From: Vespa crabro
Lineage: Eukaryota > Arthropoda > Insecta > Hymenoptera > Vespidae
Direction of reading: 5' to 3'
Length of the DNA stretch: 64,000 bases
Assembly: GCF_910589235.1 (NCBI RefSeq)
Contig: NC_060958.1
Span: 4,388,213 to 4,452,212 of the forward strand
Positions 23,454-36,551 of this stretch are shown in pieces (position 1 is the stretch's first letter; each line of letters starts with the position of its first letter). The translations under genes were made by a program, and so were the position numbers. Under the pieces are notes generated by a model. The model was not told the origin of the DNA. It was given only the letters and a program-made list of their open reading frames with translations, and made no database searches.

Positions 23454-24000
23454 CTGTTACGTTATAAAGGGCAATGGTCATCGATATAAAGAAGAAGAAA
23501 CAGTGAAAACGAAAAGAAAATGATTAACAAAGAAAAAGAAAAAGAACCGTAAAGGAGATAAATAAAGTAATAGAAAACGAAGGAAAAAAAAATTAAAAGG
23601 ATTGGAAGATACAGAAAAGAGATAAATAAATAGAAAGATATAGGGGAAGTGTCGAAAGGTAAAAGAAAAAGAGAAAAAAAGACGAAATCAGGCGGCCACG
23701 TAAAAAGAAGAATAGATACGACATGGATAGATAGAAATAAAAAAAGAAAGAAAGAAAGAAAAGAAAAAAACAAGAAAGTAGATATATCAAGTGAGAAAAG
23801 ACAATGAAGAGAGATAGATGGATAGACATAGATTCGAAAAGAGTGAGTATGAGAGAAAAAGAGTAAGTATCGAAGACCGATCGACGAGCCGTAGAGTGCC
23901 GTCGCCGCAACGGCGATCGATTCAAGGGGATTCGGGGTAATTAACGAGTGGATCAATCGGGATTGGTTCGCGAGACAAGAGGAGGATGAGAGAATGAAAG

Positions 24001-24007
24001 AGAGAGG

Positions 24008-24049
<42 letters not shown>

Positions 24050-24293
24050 AAGGGACAGAGAGAAGAGGGATGTGGGGTGTATCGATGACACGGATTCAGC
24101 CGCGAAAGCACCGTCGTTTCGTTTGCAAGCGTTACATTGGCGTATCCGATGAGAAGGGTTGGTGGTGGTGATGGTGGTGGTGATGGTGGTATAGAACGAG
24201 AGAGGACGAAGAGAAAGAAAGAAAGACAGAGACAGAGATAGAGAGAGAGAGAGAGAGAAAGAGAGAGGAGAGACAGACAGAGACAGATAGAGA
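24001..24293 (+). repeat. GA arrays flanking a GGTGAT minisatellite
   Basis: Interrupted GA at 24001-24062. A GGTGGTGAT minisatellite at 24150-24192 reads as a poly-His-like run on the minus strand. GA/GACA follows at 24213-24293. All are embedded in the GC-richer island. Confidence 0.9.
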
Positions 24294-24440
24294 GTGTGGG
24301 ACGGCACGAGTAGACGTCATTTGTGGGATTTAGTGCGGAGAGCGTCCACGGCAGTTCGGCACGATCGAGTTTGCATATGGAACCGCGGCCGTTTCGACGT
24401 ACATGCGAGAAATTGACGGGTGTGGTGCCGATAGGAATAA
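24090..24440. promoter_or_regulatory. CpG-rich island, possible promoter or enhancer
   Basis: Contains the window's more GC-dense non-exonic DNA, for example GCACGATCGAG and CCGCGGCCG. It lies 640-990 bases upstream of exon 2. It could be an alternative promoter or 5' untranslated exon for the minus-strand gene. No core promoter motif decides this. Confidence 0.3.
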
Positions 24441-26580
24441 CGAGTTTTTGGTTTAAATAGAGAAGACATACGTAAAAGTCGTAAGTTTTCATTGTTTAAA
24501 ATATTTCCATATTGGTAGAGGAAAAGATGTAAACAATTAACAAGCAAATGATTATGTATGCGTCAGAGAATTTGATATAAGTGCATAGTGTTTCACCGTC
24601 ACCAAAGATAATTAGTGTGATATCAACGATGCCCAAGGTAACCATCACCAGGTATGTCAGCCAAAATTCAGCGATCGATCAGTCAGCCATTGGTGTATCA
24701 TCCCAAGTATATGGAAGAGAGTAACATGGAAAAAAGAAAAAAGAAATAGAGATTGTTAGTTATATTATAATGATTATTACAATGATGTGCTATTTAAAGT
24801 AAGCGATTTACTTTTACAACGATATCAATGATAACGATCCTATTTTATCAGATATCTTTACTTTGTTCGACCTCATTGGTTAACGACTTGTACCTGCAAA
24901 AAAGAAACGCGAAGAGAATGAACGAAAAAGGCCAAGAACCTCCGAACCGAACGGATTTCAAAAGGATCTTCGTCTTTATTAACGCGAAAGGAAAAAGGAA
25001 GTCTTTGTTCGTTACAGAGAATTCGCTCGTTTACTGGGTCAGCTCCGGTGTGACTCAAACGCTAAAGAGATAACGACCTACTCTGGATTAAGACGAACTA
25101 CTTTAGATTTTTTTACAAATATTAAATTCTATACAGAACGAATATAACATGATACATGACAAGGGCTCATAAATTATATAAGCATACAATAATGAATGTA
25201 AAAAACACACAAGAAGAAAATAAAAGAACAATTAATGCTTAATAAATATAGAAAAATATTCTATACATTATTATTCCTTCTAATTTCACCATGTCCTTAA
25301 ATCTTCGTTAATCTTTCAAATATTTTCATTGCAATTTCTTCAAGTAGAAATAATATCATTCGTATTCAACGAAATCGTAGTTCTTATCGCTTAATTGCTT
25401 ACGAACGAATCGAGAATACTTTTAAATGACCAGTCAATTAGTCTTGAACCGTTCGATATCTCGATTCGTTTTCTATTTCTTGAACAAAAAAGAGCAAGTT
25501 ACGAAGTATTTCTACGGAGCACTGCTGAAGACTAAATAAAATTGTTCAATAGTTGGCACATAACCGATGAGAAAAAGAATTCGACGAGTTTTCACAAGTA
25601 TAAAACTCTGATAATGAGCTGACTCATTCGCAAAGTAATAGATTTGAATCATCTAATTACATCTTTATATTTTATACATACTGTTATAAAAATATTTTAT
25701 TAAACATAAATTTATTTGAACTTCGTACAGGCAAGTAAAATAAATTATTATAGGTGAATAAAAATTATTCAAAAAATTATTTCAAATTTCCCAATACACA
25801 ATTACCGACAAAAACAATGAACAAATAAGTCTATGCATTTTAAATAAAAATAATTTAAAATTATTGACGATAAAAGACTCATAATCCGATTACATTTAAT
25901 GAATATCATTCTTCCCATGTTATTTTATTATTTGATGTTAATCGAATTATTGTAAGAGTTATTATAAAAATGAATTAAGCGGGGAAAATATTCTCCGATA
26001 CTTGTAAAGCTTATTAACGATAAAATAAAAATTACGATTCTTCTTCGATTCTTATTCATAAAATGTACTTCATTAATTACCTTTCAAAGCGTACAAAGTG
26101 CATAGAATTCATCATACGTTCGAAAAAGTTTGTGTTATATAGTCGATATTCTCCGAAGATTCAAAACATCAATCGATTTTTGTTTTTAATTTACAAATTT
26201 GCTGTCCTTGTTCACGTTTACTTGAGCAAAGTCGTCAGAATATTGTTAAGAAGAAATAAATATAGATAAAAAGAGAAAGAGAAGAGAAAACGAAAGTAGA
26301 ACGATAAATTCGAGCGTTTGTTCAGCTGCTACGACTTTATGAGCTCGATTTCCTCTTAATCAAGATAAACGTTATATGTACGAAAGAGATATTCTGACAT
26401 ATCTTATTCATAAATAGATATATTAAAATTCAACTTCATTACTGGAATCTTAAGTCGCACAAGGATAGATATTTTAAACCTGTTTGCTACATCGGTAGAT
26501 ACAAATAAGAAACAAGTATTAGATATACTTAAGAAAATGTTAGATGAAAGTATTGAAGAAGAATATAAAAAATAATAAAA

Positions 26581-26615
<35 letters not shown>

Positions 26616-26950
26616 ATTTTCTCGATAAGACAAAGAAGATCCTTTAAAAGTCCTTTTGTTTGGATATAAAGGCGTGGACGGGTTTTACAGATGACGATGG
26701 CTCTGAGTTACTTTACTCGTAAGTTAATCCAAGTTCAAAGGGCACTCGAAACGGAAGCTTACGAGAGGATTAAAGTGACGTCGTTCGGATCGATGTTACT
26801 ACGTCGAGAAGACTGATGTAAACTGATAACCAAAAACGTTACGTAAACACACATACATACATACATATACACATACAGACATATACAATGGGGAATCGGA
26901 ATAATTAAATGGAATAATTTTGAAGAATAATAGCATGGATTATCAAATAG

Positions 26951-26993
26951 GTAATAGTAGTAGTAGTAATAGTAATAGTAGTAGTAGTAATAA
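26951..26993 (+). repeat. (TAG/TAA)n trinucleotide array
   Basis: AGT/AAT trinucleotide array, read as poly-Tyr on the minus strand. Confidence 0.93.
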
Positions 26994-27305
26994 AAAGGAA
27001 CGGGAAATTCCGACGATAAAGGGCAACGATTCGCGACGAGATTTTCTCGGATTCCTCCGCAACGGAAAGCAAGTCCTGACCCGTTTATAAACGCGAGAAA
27101 GGTAGTAATGTTAGTGTTGGTGATGGTAGTGGGGATGGTTGCTCTATGTCCTCCACATATGAGGTTACCCATTCCTATTCGCTTTTCGCTATGGAACAAC
27201 CAAAATCCGGAATCGTTGCCAAGTTTAGAAAAGTCTGTCGTTGCCTTCACCCAGGGTAGCGGTGTACACAACTTTGGCCATTTCCTCCTTCATATCATCT
27301 CTTCC

Positions 27306-27342
<37 letters not shown>

Positions 27343-27345
27343 GTC
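27306..27345 (+). repeat. (GTC)n CpG trinucleotide array
   Basis: About 13 GTC/GCC units, read as poly-Arg in one plus-strand frame. It is not coding evidence, since no supported exon surrounds it. Confidence 0.93.
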
Positions 27346-28346
27346 CACCAACGGACCAAGTACTCAGACATTTTTTCCGACGCTATTATGGTTAAGTAAT
27401 GCGGCTACAAAGTGTTTTCTCATTGTCCGACAGATTTGCTTAATGTCGAACTAGTATGCCAGTATAGACATATTGGGCATATAGTGTAATATATATAGAT
27501 ATTATATATATTTATGTGTATTTTTACACATGCTAAGTGAAATACATGTCTTTGTAGGTATTTATTTATATATTTTAATTACTAAATAAACGATAATCAT
27601 ATATGATTTAAAAATATTCAATAAATTCCTCGATCCTGAATATTCTCAAACTCTGATTATCCTTCATGTACAGAATATTATTACATTTTTTCATTGCTTT
27701 TTTTTCTTCTTTCTTTCCTTTTTTAAGTACAGTTAAAAAGAAAGTACTAATCTCGTATTACGGCAACCCCTTCTTGATTAGAAACGAGTTAGTCTCTGAA
27801 ATTCGCATTACGACGCGCACACACTTTCATAATTGCACTTCCGCGAATAAAATGGTTTATCCTATTTCATAATGGTAAAACTTTGCGTACTGGTTAAGAG
27901 TACTCAACGTATACGACAGTAAGAACCGTGCGTTTGTCGAGATTTTACAAAAATTCCATTTACAGTATACACGGTTTTAAAAGTTCGCGATTGAAACGAC
28001 GAATATGCGTGGGATTATTGCGTTGCTTTTATTTCGCGATTACGTTGAAAGCTTACGAGAAAAAGATATTTTCATGTGTAAAAGTGAATTTCACAAAAAG
28101 TTTCGTAATATAATATATTAATAATATTCGTGAACAAAAAAAACTAAAAGGATTTCTATAAGTCCGGTAATTAGTTGTCTGATAATTAATTAATAATTTA
28201 GTCAAATCGATTAATTCGAAACATTATGCTTACTCGCAGTGAGCTGCGGTATTATTAATAATGTAGATAAAATTAATTCGAACGAGAAATATTTGCTTTT
28301 AAATTAGCTATTTGGTATTGTTATATTACGTTTTTTAAATATTGCT

Positions 28347-28347
28347 C

Positions 28348-28392
<45 letters not shown>

Positions 28393-28407
28393 TTAAATAA
28401 TATATAC

Positions 28408-28463
<56 letters not shown>

Positions 28464-28525
28464 TTATACATTTAAATAATATATACATATATATACATAT
28501 ATATACATTTAAATAATAAATTATA
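28347..28525 (+). repeat. (AT)n with duplicated ACATTTAAATAATATATACA block
   Basis: An AT-rich minisatellite. The block beginning ACATTTAAATAATATATACA occurs at 28389 and again at 28468 (79-base spacing), with a truncated third copy near 28505. Confidence 0.9.
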
Positions 28526-29629
28526 CATAGGTATATATAAAAAAAAGAAAAGATAAATTTTCGAAACATTGATAAAACTCATATCATATTTATGAGGACA
28601 TTTCTGTTTTTCTTTTTTACGAGCCCAATTAATCTGTCAAATTTTATTATACAATTCTAAAATACTCAGTATATACATATATGACATCCTCAGTTAGGAA
28701 CACCAATGAAATCTTTCGTTGGGTACCAGGTCGGAACGACTTTTTTATCTCAGCCGGACCGAATGGAGAAAATCCGGATAATAAAATTAATGGAGCAGAC
28801 GTCTAACCCTCGACTCTAAAAAAAGAAAAAAAAAAGAAAAAATAAAAAAAAAATAAAAATAAAGATAGGCGCGGTAATCGTTTTCTCCTAACCTTTTTCT
28901 ATTTTCTTTCCTTAAACTTAAAATCACGCTGTAAACAGGAGATCTCTTTCTCTCTCCCCTCTTACCCTTTGGAACGGACCAAACACTATAGGAAAAATTT
29001 GTCGAAGGACACAACACATAAAGAATATAATTTCGTTACAGCGCACGATATTCCGGATAATTACATTTTTCCATAAAATACGTCTAGTTCCGCTCGTTAA
29101 CAAACTTAATTGAACTGGACTGAACGTATAACAAGATTAACTTCGGTATTCTTTTTTATTTTTTCTGAAACAATATTACCACTTACATTGTTTCTTTTTT
29201 ATTGTGGCAATAAATGCAACATTTGTATTATTTTGATAAAACAAAAAAGTTGATCGAATCGTTCGAAAAAATTTACGCAACAGAAAGAAAAGAAAAGTAA
29301 AGAAAAGAACGAATAAATAATTAATTAATTAATTAATCAATGAATTAACAAGACAATTGTTACTTAAAAAAAAGTGTAGAGTTCGAGAAGGAACAGCCAC
29401 AGTTTTAAATTTCCAACGACGTCGACAAAACCGACGGCTTACGCGGTTTATAAATTGATTAAAACCGCTTGTAGAGTAGAGTGAACAGGTAGAAGGGAAG
29501 GTGATGGTGGGGGAATGATACTAAACGAAGAGGGTAAAAAAAGGATGCACCGATGCGCTTTATCGTTCCGTTGTTCGCCGGTCATAAAGTCCATTTAAAA
29601 AGCGATACCGTGCGATACGGAGGACTCAC

Positions 29630-29686
29630 CGGTGCGAAAAATAGGGCGCGCGGACGTTCCGCATCACCAAGATACTGTCGAAGTTC
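29630..29686 (-). other. Exon-like segment with good splice signals
   Basis: A 57-base segment framed by acceptor TTTGTAATCGTTTCAG and donor CGCACCG|GTGAGT. It is GC-rich relative to its flanks and open in two frames. If it were spliced between putative exon 1 (phase 1) and exon 2, the first codon would be T+GA, a stop. It could then only be an untranslated or poison exon of this gene, or belong to another transcript. Confidence 0.22.
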
Positions 29687-30839
29687 CTGAAACGATTACA
29701 AAGCGTCACACTTTTGCCAAGTTCGCTATAAGTATGCCACGAGAATAAACGAGCCATCTGATAAACGAAAGAAAGCTCAAGCACACTACGTTCGTCGATC
29801 CAGTTTTATCCTTTAAAAAGCTTTGAGATTTCATTGATTCCAAATGAAATCGTGTCTCCCAATGGGAAGTCATGATTCCTTTTGCCTCTTTACAAGCTGG
29901 GACGAGTCGTTCTCTATTCGCAGATCGAATTGAAAATTCGATTGTTGTTACTAAAGTATAACGATCATGAAATCTGACGCTAAATCGTATTTACTTTGTG
30001 GTGAGGAGGGATGGAAGATTTTCAATAATGACTCAGATCAACGAAAAAACGATTATCTCGTCAATAATATCGATATTTTTTTTATGGAAAACTTTTATTT
30101 GTAAAATTTATAGATAATATCGTTTATCGAGCTATTAATAAATGCTTTTTATATCTGCCATGAATTTTTTTTAAATCCTCGCTATTATACAATATTTCAA
30201 CTATCGAACAATTCCATTTCATTGATTTTATTTTTCCTGATAAATATATACGTATCAAATTCTTGGTACGTATACTTGGACTCAATTGATCGGCGAATAT
30301 AAACAATCTGTTTTTCTTTTATCATTACTACTCACAGATGTAAGAATATTCGGCATACAATAAATTTCGAATAATATTTGAAGAATGATATCTTCGCAAC
30401 CTGTAGATTGATTGGAAAAGATGATATGACGAATTATAATGATATTTTGTAGATGCGTATCTATTTCGTGTATGTATAATAAAATATTCAATAGATTTTT
30501 CCCTTTTTACGTCCGACTATTAATAGCTATCGATATAAACACCTAGGTATATACAATTTATACAAAATATAAATTGATATGTACATGTATATAACATAAA
30601 CATTAAATTTCAAGTACGACATTCGCTTTGTACTTTCGATTTTTTTCATCACTTTCAAACCATATAAAATCATATTAACCGGGAAATGTTATAAAAAGAA
30701 AAACGCGTTTATATAAAACTGATCCAATTGAATTTACTTCTTGTTTACAATTTAAATAGTTGAGCTTAATTAAAATAACAATATGGGAATTGATAATCCT
30801 ACAACATTATAAAATTATGAAAAAAGAAAAAAAGTAACG

Positions 30840-30975
30840 GAGAGAGAGAGAGAGAGAAACAGAGAGGTAGAGAAGAGAGAGAGGGAGAGAAGAGAGAGAG
30901 AGAAGGAGTGAGGGAGAGAGAGGGAGAGAGAGGGAGAGAAAGGAAGAGAGAGAGATAGAGAGAGGGAGGGAGAGA
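30840..30975 (+). repeat. Interrupted (GA)n array
   Basis: About 135 bases of GA with GGGA interruptions. Confidence 0.94.
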
Positions 30976-31291
30976 GAAAGAAAAATTTTCGCGTTCAAAG
31001 CCAGATTTACGAAAATCAAGTCGAGCGAATTTATATACCATGTTGATGCAGCCGATATGATTCGACGTTCGATTCGGAAACAATGGAATCGTCAATTAAA
31101 TCAAAAGATCGGAACGTCGATCGTTTTGAAACGTCGATCACAACCGGGTGTACGGGTATCCTCGTTATTTTCAACGACTTGACAATAACATGGACGAGTT
31201 CATGATATTTCGCATAGTATTTCGACACCCAATAATATGCTCGGAAAATTGTCAAAACTTTGTTATTTATTTATCGATTTATCGAGTATCG

Positions 31292-31335
<44 letters not shown>
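31292..31335 (+). repeat. (CT)n microsatellite
   Basis: Pure CT array ending in TTTTCTTC. Confidence 0.95.
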
Positions 31336-31338
<3 letters not shown>

Positions 31339-32288
31339 CTTCTTTGTTTCCCCGTATAAAAACAAATTAAAAAAAAAAAGAAGCATAATAATACTTTCCA
31401 TGCTGTATGCCTTTTAAGTGATGATTACTTTTTATCTAAAGTCGAAGTTCTAAGAGGACTAACAAAATTCTCAAAGTTATATAGAAAGGCTTGAAATCTA
31501 GACCTGATCAAAGCTCTTTGAAATACCCTTTTTGACGTAATCCATTCTCTTTTTCTCTCTTTCCTTTCTATTTCTGTATTATAATAACTTTGAAGAGATT
31601 CTTTTTACTCGAACAAAGTCGCACTGATTTTTCCACTCCTCGCATCGTCGAAGTATCTTCTTTTATCATCTGAATGATTCATAACAAGGAATGGAATACG
31701 TTAGATCCAATATCTCACGAACACTGCTAATTATATTTTAATTAGATCTAAATTTTTAAAAAGGAAACACGATGACTATCCATTTTATTCGATTTATACA
31801 TAACGCTTTATTCATTCACGCTTCATTCTATCACAAATTGAATTTACGCGAAATCCCTTGTCAATTTCATCCGTTCCAATTCGTCATTTTGAGAGAACAA
31901 GTTTGACAGTTGTTATTCTGACTGTATTATAATATATTATATCATATGTATTATAATGTATTATAACATATGCATATATAAAAATAAAATATAAATTAAA
32001 AGAAAAAAATATTTATAATATAGATATTGTTAATATAGTGTTCAATCTTATTTAACTATTATTATGCGATGTTACGTGTATTTGACTTAAAAAGAAATTA
32101 TACTAGAACGTTCACTATTTTTATATCCAATTATTGTATATAAGTACATATAGCAAATATGACATAAAATATACATATGTTCGAATAATCTTCAATTCCA
32201 TTTCGATGAGAGGTAGTATGTATTAAAGTATTCAAAGATCGATGCTCAGATCATATACGTTCCGTATAGAAAGTAAACATATAGGTAC

Positions 32289-32430
32289 CTCCGCAGCAGG
32301 ATACTGCGGCCAAGAGAAGCTGTCTCGAGCTTATGCGGTCGGTGCGTTCATCTGTGAAGTCGCGTCTCCCATGAGTCGGCATTAAATAACGAGCCAACGC
32401 GTACTTCGCTTTATATTAACGTATATAAGC
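32289..32430 (-). promoter_or_regulatory. Possible divergent TATA region
   Basis: TATATAAG on the plus strand (32422-32429) and TATAAAGC on the minus strand (complement of 32409-32416) lie in a GC-richer block. On the minus strand, GC-rich sequence downstream ends in a donor-like GCGGAG|GTACCT at 32289. No initiator motif confirms it. Confidence 0.2.
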
Positions 32431-32639
32431 AGTAAGCGGGAGAGCACAAGGGTAACATATTCGCTTCGACTAGAGAACCTAGCTAGAGAACGTATGCAGA
32501 CCGACGTGGATTCCACAAAGTTCGTACGAGTTAACGTCAGCAACTCGTTAATGCGAGAAGCGAGATCAATAAAATATTTCGATCTTGTCGATATACGTAT
32601 GTAATTATGTATATAGATATAACCGAAAAGAAACATGGT

Positions 32640-32761
32640 AAATATATATATATATATAGTATATATATATATACCATATATATTAATATATATCATATAT
32701 ATTAATATATATACTATATATACTAATTATTATTATTATTATTATTATTAATAATAATAAT
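32640..32761. repeat. (AT)n and (TTA)n/(TAA)n palindromic tract
   Basis: AT dinucleotide blocks followed by TTA units that switch to AAT units, giving a self-complementary stretch. Confidence 0.9.
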
Positions 32762-33206
32762 GAAAATGATAATGATAATAATGATAATAATGGAATCAAC
32801 CAGTTCATTAAGAATTAGTATTTGTATTTTTGACGAGAAAAAAAAGCTGTATATATATATATATATATATCGAGTGACAAAAATATTCGAAAATCGATTG
32901 TTTATGAAATAAAAAAATTTTTTTTTCCTGTTATGTATCACTAATTGTGATTAACAAAAATATACTATTTAAGGTATCTATATTTAGCTATTGCAATTTT
33001 ATACACATTATAAATTAATCATTGTTTGAATTTCATGTATATAATCAATATATATACTAATCAATAATAGTAATAATAATAATAATAATAACAACAACAA
33101 TAATAATAATAATAATGAAAATGATAATAATAATAATGTTAATGATGGAATTAAGCAGTTCATTACGAATTAATATTTGTATTTTTGACGAGAGAAAAAG
33201 CCGTAT
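32761..33206 (+). repeat. Diverged direct duplication, copies 355 bases apart
   Basis: Copy 1 at 32761-32852 and copy 2 at 33116-33206. Both start TGAAAATGATAAT and share CAGTTCATTA.GAATTA, then TATTTGTATTTTTGACGAGA, then AAAAAGC.GTAT. Scattered substitutions make the duplication moderately old. Confidence 0.9.
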
Positions 33207-34310
33207 CAAACTACTACATAGTTATTTTTCTATATATCGTTTGTATTTAATGTCATCTTGTAAACAAAAAAAAAAATACGTAGTTCGGTCTACATATTAC
33301 TTGTAATGCAATAATAACGGTACTAATAATTAATAACATTGAAAAAAAAACTCTTTACGAAATAATAGTAATAAACAATAAATAATAATGTTAATAGTAA
33401 AATTACCCAGGAAACTCAAGTAAAGTCGATGTTCTATTTCTATTGTAGAAGAATGTTCTGTTTACACTTAGAAATCCTTCACGCACGACGATCTGAGCAA
33501 GACTGCCCAAATAAACATCGAAGTCATCGGTGTTTATATATTTGATGCTTGATATCCAAGATACAAACCGACTCTGAAGAGTTTCGATTACTCAAATATT
33601 TCTTTAAACGGATCTATTATTTACCTAATTAAAATTATTTCTAATCGATTATTACAATGTTCTCCAAACGAATAATTAAGCAATAAAAATAAATTTCTAT
33701 TTTAAAAAATCATTAATTTTCAATTTCTCGTAAATTTTTAAAATTCTGATTTCCTAAGTTCGAATAAAATACGAAAGGATCGACGTCGATCTTACTTGGA
33801 ACGTAGCGGCGAGTGCTACGAACGGGAGAGGGTGCTTTACACCTCACAGCTTCTCTTCGATAGAAAATCTTGAGGACTTGATCTATATAGGTGATAAAAG
33901 CGTGACGAGGAATATATTGCTAGAGAACGAAGCTGAAACGTAGGAGAACGTAAACGACAGATGGAGATGAATGTTGGAAAGCCATCCTTCCTTGTCGATT
34001 TCTTTTTTTCCCTTTTATCTCAATGAATAGAACAGAATATAACCTCGATTTCATCCTGTCTCTTCGTAAAATCTATATTATGTAATGAAAAAAAAAAAAA
34101 TAAATCTCTCTGATAGTTTTTAATTCCACCGTATGATAAAATGCATTAAATAGAAATAATTTAAATAGAAGTCATCCATTATGTCTCGCATATTAAGATT
34201 GGTATACCGTATAACATTCGAATGTGACTATTCGTTTAGTTTATGAGAACACATGGTGCGTTCCATTATTCGAGACGACACACGGTAGAGGACTCTGAAG
34301 ATAGAATGAG

Positions 34311-34351
34311 GAAGAGAGAGAAAGAGAAAGAGAGAGAGAGAGAGAGAGAGA
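34311..34351 (+). repeat. (GA)n microsatellite
   Basis: GA array with two AAAG interruptions. Confidence 0.94.
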
Positions 34352-34908
34352 ACCATGTGTTTGCTGCAAGATAAACGGATTAATGTGATGAATGCGTATA
34401 CATTATGATCATATGTATTCTACTCCTACTTATAAAGCGCTTTTCTTATCTTACGAGAATTCTTGAAGAGGGTTTGAAGCATTAGAACTCGAATTTTCTT
34501 CGTTTTACCAACAACACCGGTCTTCTCTTTTAACGAAATCATTCACTGCAAGTCGTGGAACGTAGGTAAGTGAATACATAAGTATAATAGTTAGAAATGT
34601 GTATGTTAACTTTTAGCAAAAAAGTTGATACGTGTTTCACACGTACTCCCCAACATTTCGCATAATTATTCCTTTTTCGTCCACGAGAATCCTCGAGAAG
34701 TTATTGCAAGACGAGACTTAGTAAAAGTCGTTATGGAACTTTTCGTAATTTCCTTTATTTTTCATTTCGTTAGAAAAGAAAATAAAAGAAAAAAATATAA
34801 AAAAACCTGTTAGCGATTTATAAACGAAAGAAATCTTAATAGAAAGAACGTATAAAAATGTAATTAACAGATTATCCAAATGAAATTTTCGATCTTACTG
34901 GTTGAAAA

Positions 34909-34946
34909 GTATATATATATATACATAGAGAAAGAGAGAGAGAGAG

Positions 34947-35001
<55 letters not shown>
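34909..35001 (+). repeat. (AT)n-(GA)n-(AT)n compound array
   Basis: A short AT run, a GA block, then about 26 AT units. Confidence 0.95.
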
Positions 35002-35004
<3 letters not shown>

Positions 35005-36060
35005 CATAAATAAAGAGAGAACGTAGTCGCATTAAACGACCCCGAAATATCCTCACGTTCGTGACAACGATGATACGCAATTTCAAGGGAAAATGGTTTC
35101 CTTTGGAGAGAAATATCGCGTAGCTCGTGCACGCAAGGAAAATTACAAAGCCGCTTGGTTGGTCGTTCGTTCGTTCGCTCCTCTCGTTGTCCCTGTCATC
35201 ATTGTACGTACTCCTTTCGTCGTTACTGCAATAGGAGAGAAGAGAGAGCAAAAGAGAGAAACGTCATGACGTTCATAGAAAACGAGCTTAGATAATGAAA
35301 CGGCAATTAATGATAAAATTTAGGTCAACAAAAGAAACGTTAAACGTTTCTCTCGCGTATTTTCAAGATAAAAAAAAGAAAAATAGAAAGTGATAGTTAA
35401 ATGGCGAATAAAATAGAAAAGATTGAAAAATTTTTTCTTGAATTAAAAATAGTATAAAGTATGTTGTAATACTTTGATGCGGTCGACGGCACCTGATTAA
35501 AGTCCTTTCTTTCGCGATGCTATCGTACAGGGAATTAACTTAAATTACACCTGTTACAATAGACGACTTGGCGAGGGTAAGTTTCGGACAAATACGTAAC
35601 AAAAGAAAAAGTGACTAAGAGAGAGGGGAGGAATGGAGGAAAAGGAATAGAGACGAACGCGGTTAAAGAAGTAAGCGAGCGAGACGAAGGCTGGAAAGTC
35701 GTAAATAGGGGAACAAGAAGGGGAGAAAGAAGAAGGAATAAGAAGAAATAGAAGAAGAATAGAGGGGGATGTGGGGGAACTTAATTAAATTGTTTTTAAA
35801 GCACAGCATTTACGCGAATGCTTCTATGAATATTAAAGTCTCGATTAATTAGTTTCTCGAAATGCGAGAAAACGTTCCTCTCCTCCTTCTCCTCCTTCTC
35901 TCTTTTTTTTCCTTTCTTTTTGCCGTTCGAGTTGTACTTAAGAAAAACTTATTTTCGAATGACTTCGAAAGCGTTATGAGAAAAAAGAGTTCCTTTTATC
36001 TTTCCTTTTCTCTTTTTTACATTTAAGAGGACGATTACGCCCACAATCTTAACCGTCACG

Positions 36061-36160
36061 AAATTCGCGAATTTCGGTGAAACGATCCGTTCCTCTTGAT
36101 AAAAACTATATCTACCTATTACGTGGCCTCGTCATACGAGGTATCATTAAACGCCCACGT
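36061..36160. repeat. Palindrome and nested inverted repeats
   Basis: AAATTCGCGAATTT (36061-36074) is a perfect 14-base palindrome. Further on, arms ACGTGG (36121-36126) and CCACGT (36155-36160) enclose a CCTCGT-CAT-ACGAGG hairpin (36127-36141). Confidence 0.85.
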
Positions 36161-36399
36161 AGACCTATTAAATTTCCTCTCTTCGGTTTGCACACATACA
36201 TATATGAGCATACACATACGTCGTGTGATCGCATCACGAAGATCTTACCTCGTTTCGTTGCTACGTACACACCTATGTATGCAACAATATCTCGTCGAGA
36301 TATATCGAGAATAACGATCGAATGCAAATTCGTCGATTATTATAATCGACCTGCGTATTCGCCATTGTATCGATCGTTCTGAGTTTTACATAAGCGTGC

Positions 36400-36551
<152 letters not shown>

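Noticed and set aside
23454..23482. In-frame Met at 23481 as the true start of exon 2
   Set aside because: Kept only as an alternative: the sequence there is a good pyrimidine tract plus acceptor, and the short leader lacks a basic residue. An alternative promoter could still use it.
23462..24307. 281-codon minus-strand open frame rich in Ser, Leu and Phe
   Set aside because: It is the translation of GA arrays and purine-rich intron on the opposite strand, and it is out of frame with exon 2.
27108..27395. Arg-rich protein with a hydrophobic start
   Set aside because: The Arg run is the GTC microsatellite, and no splice context or homology supports coding.
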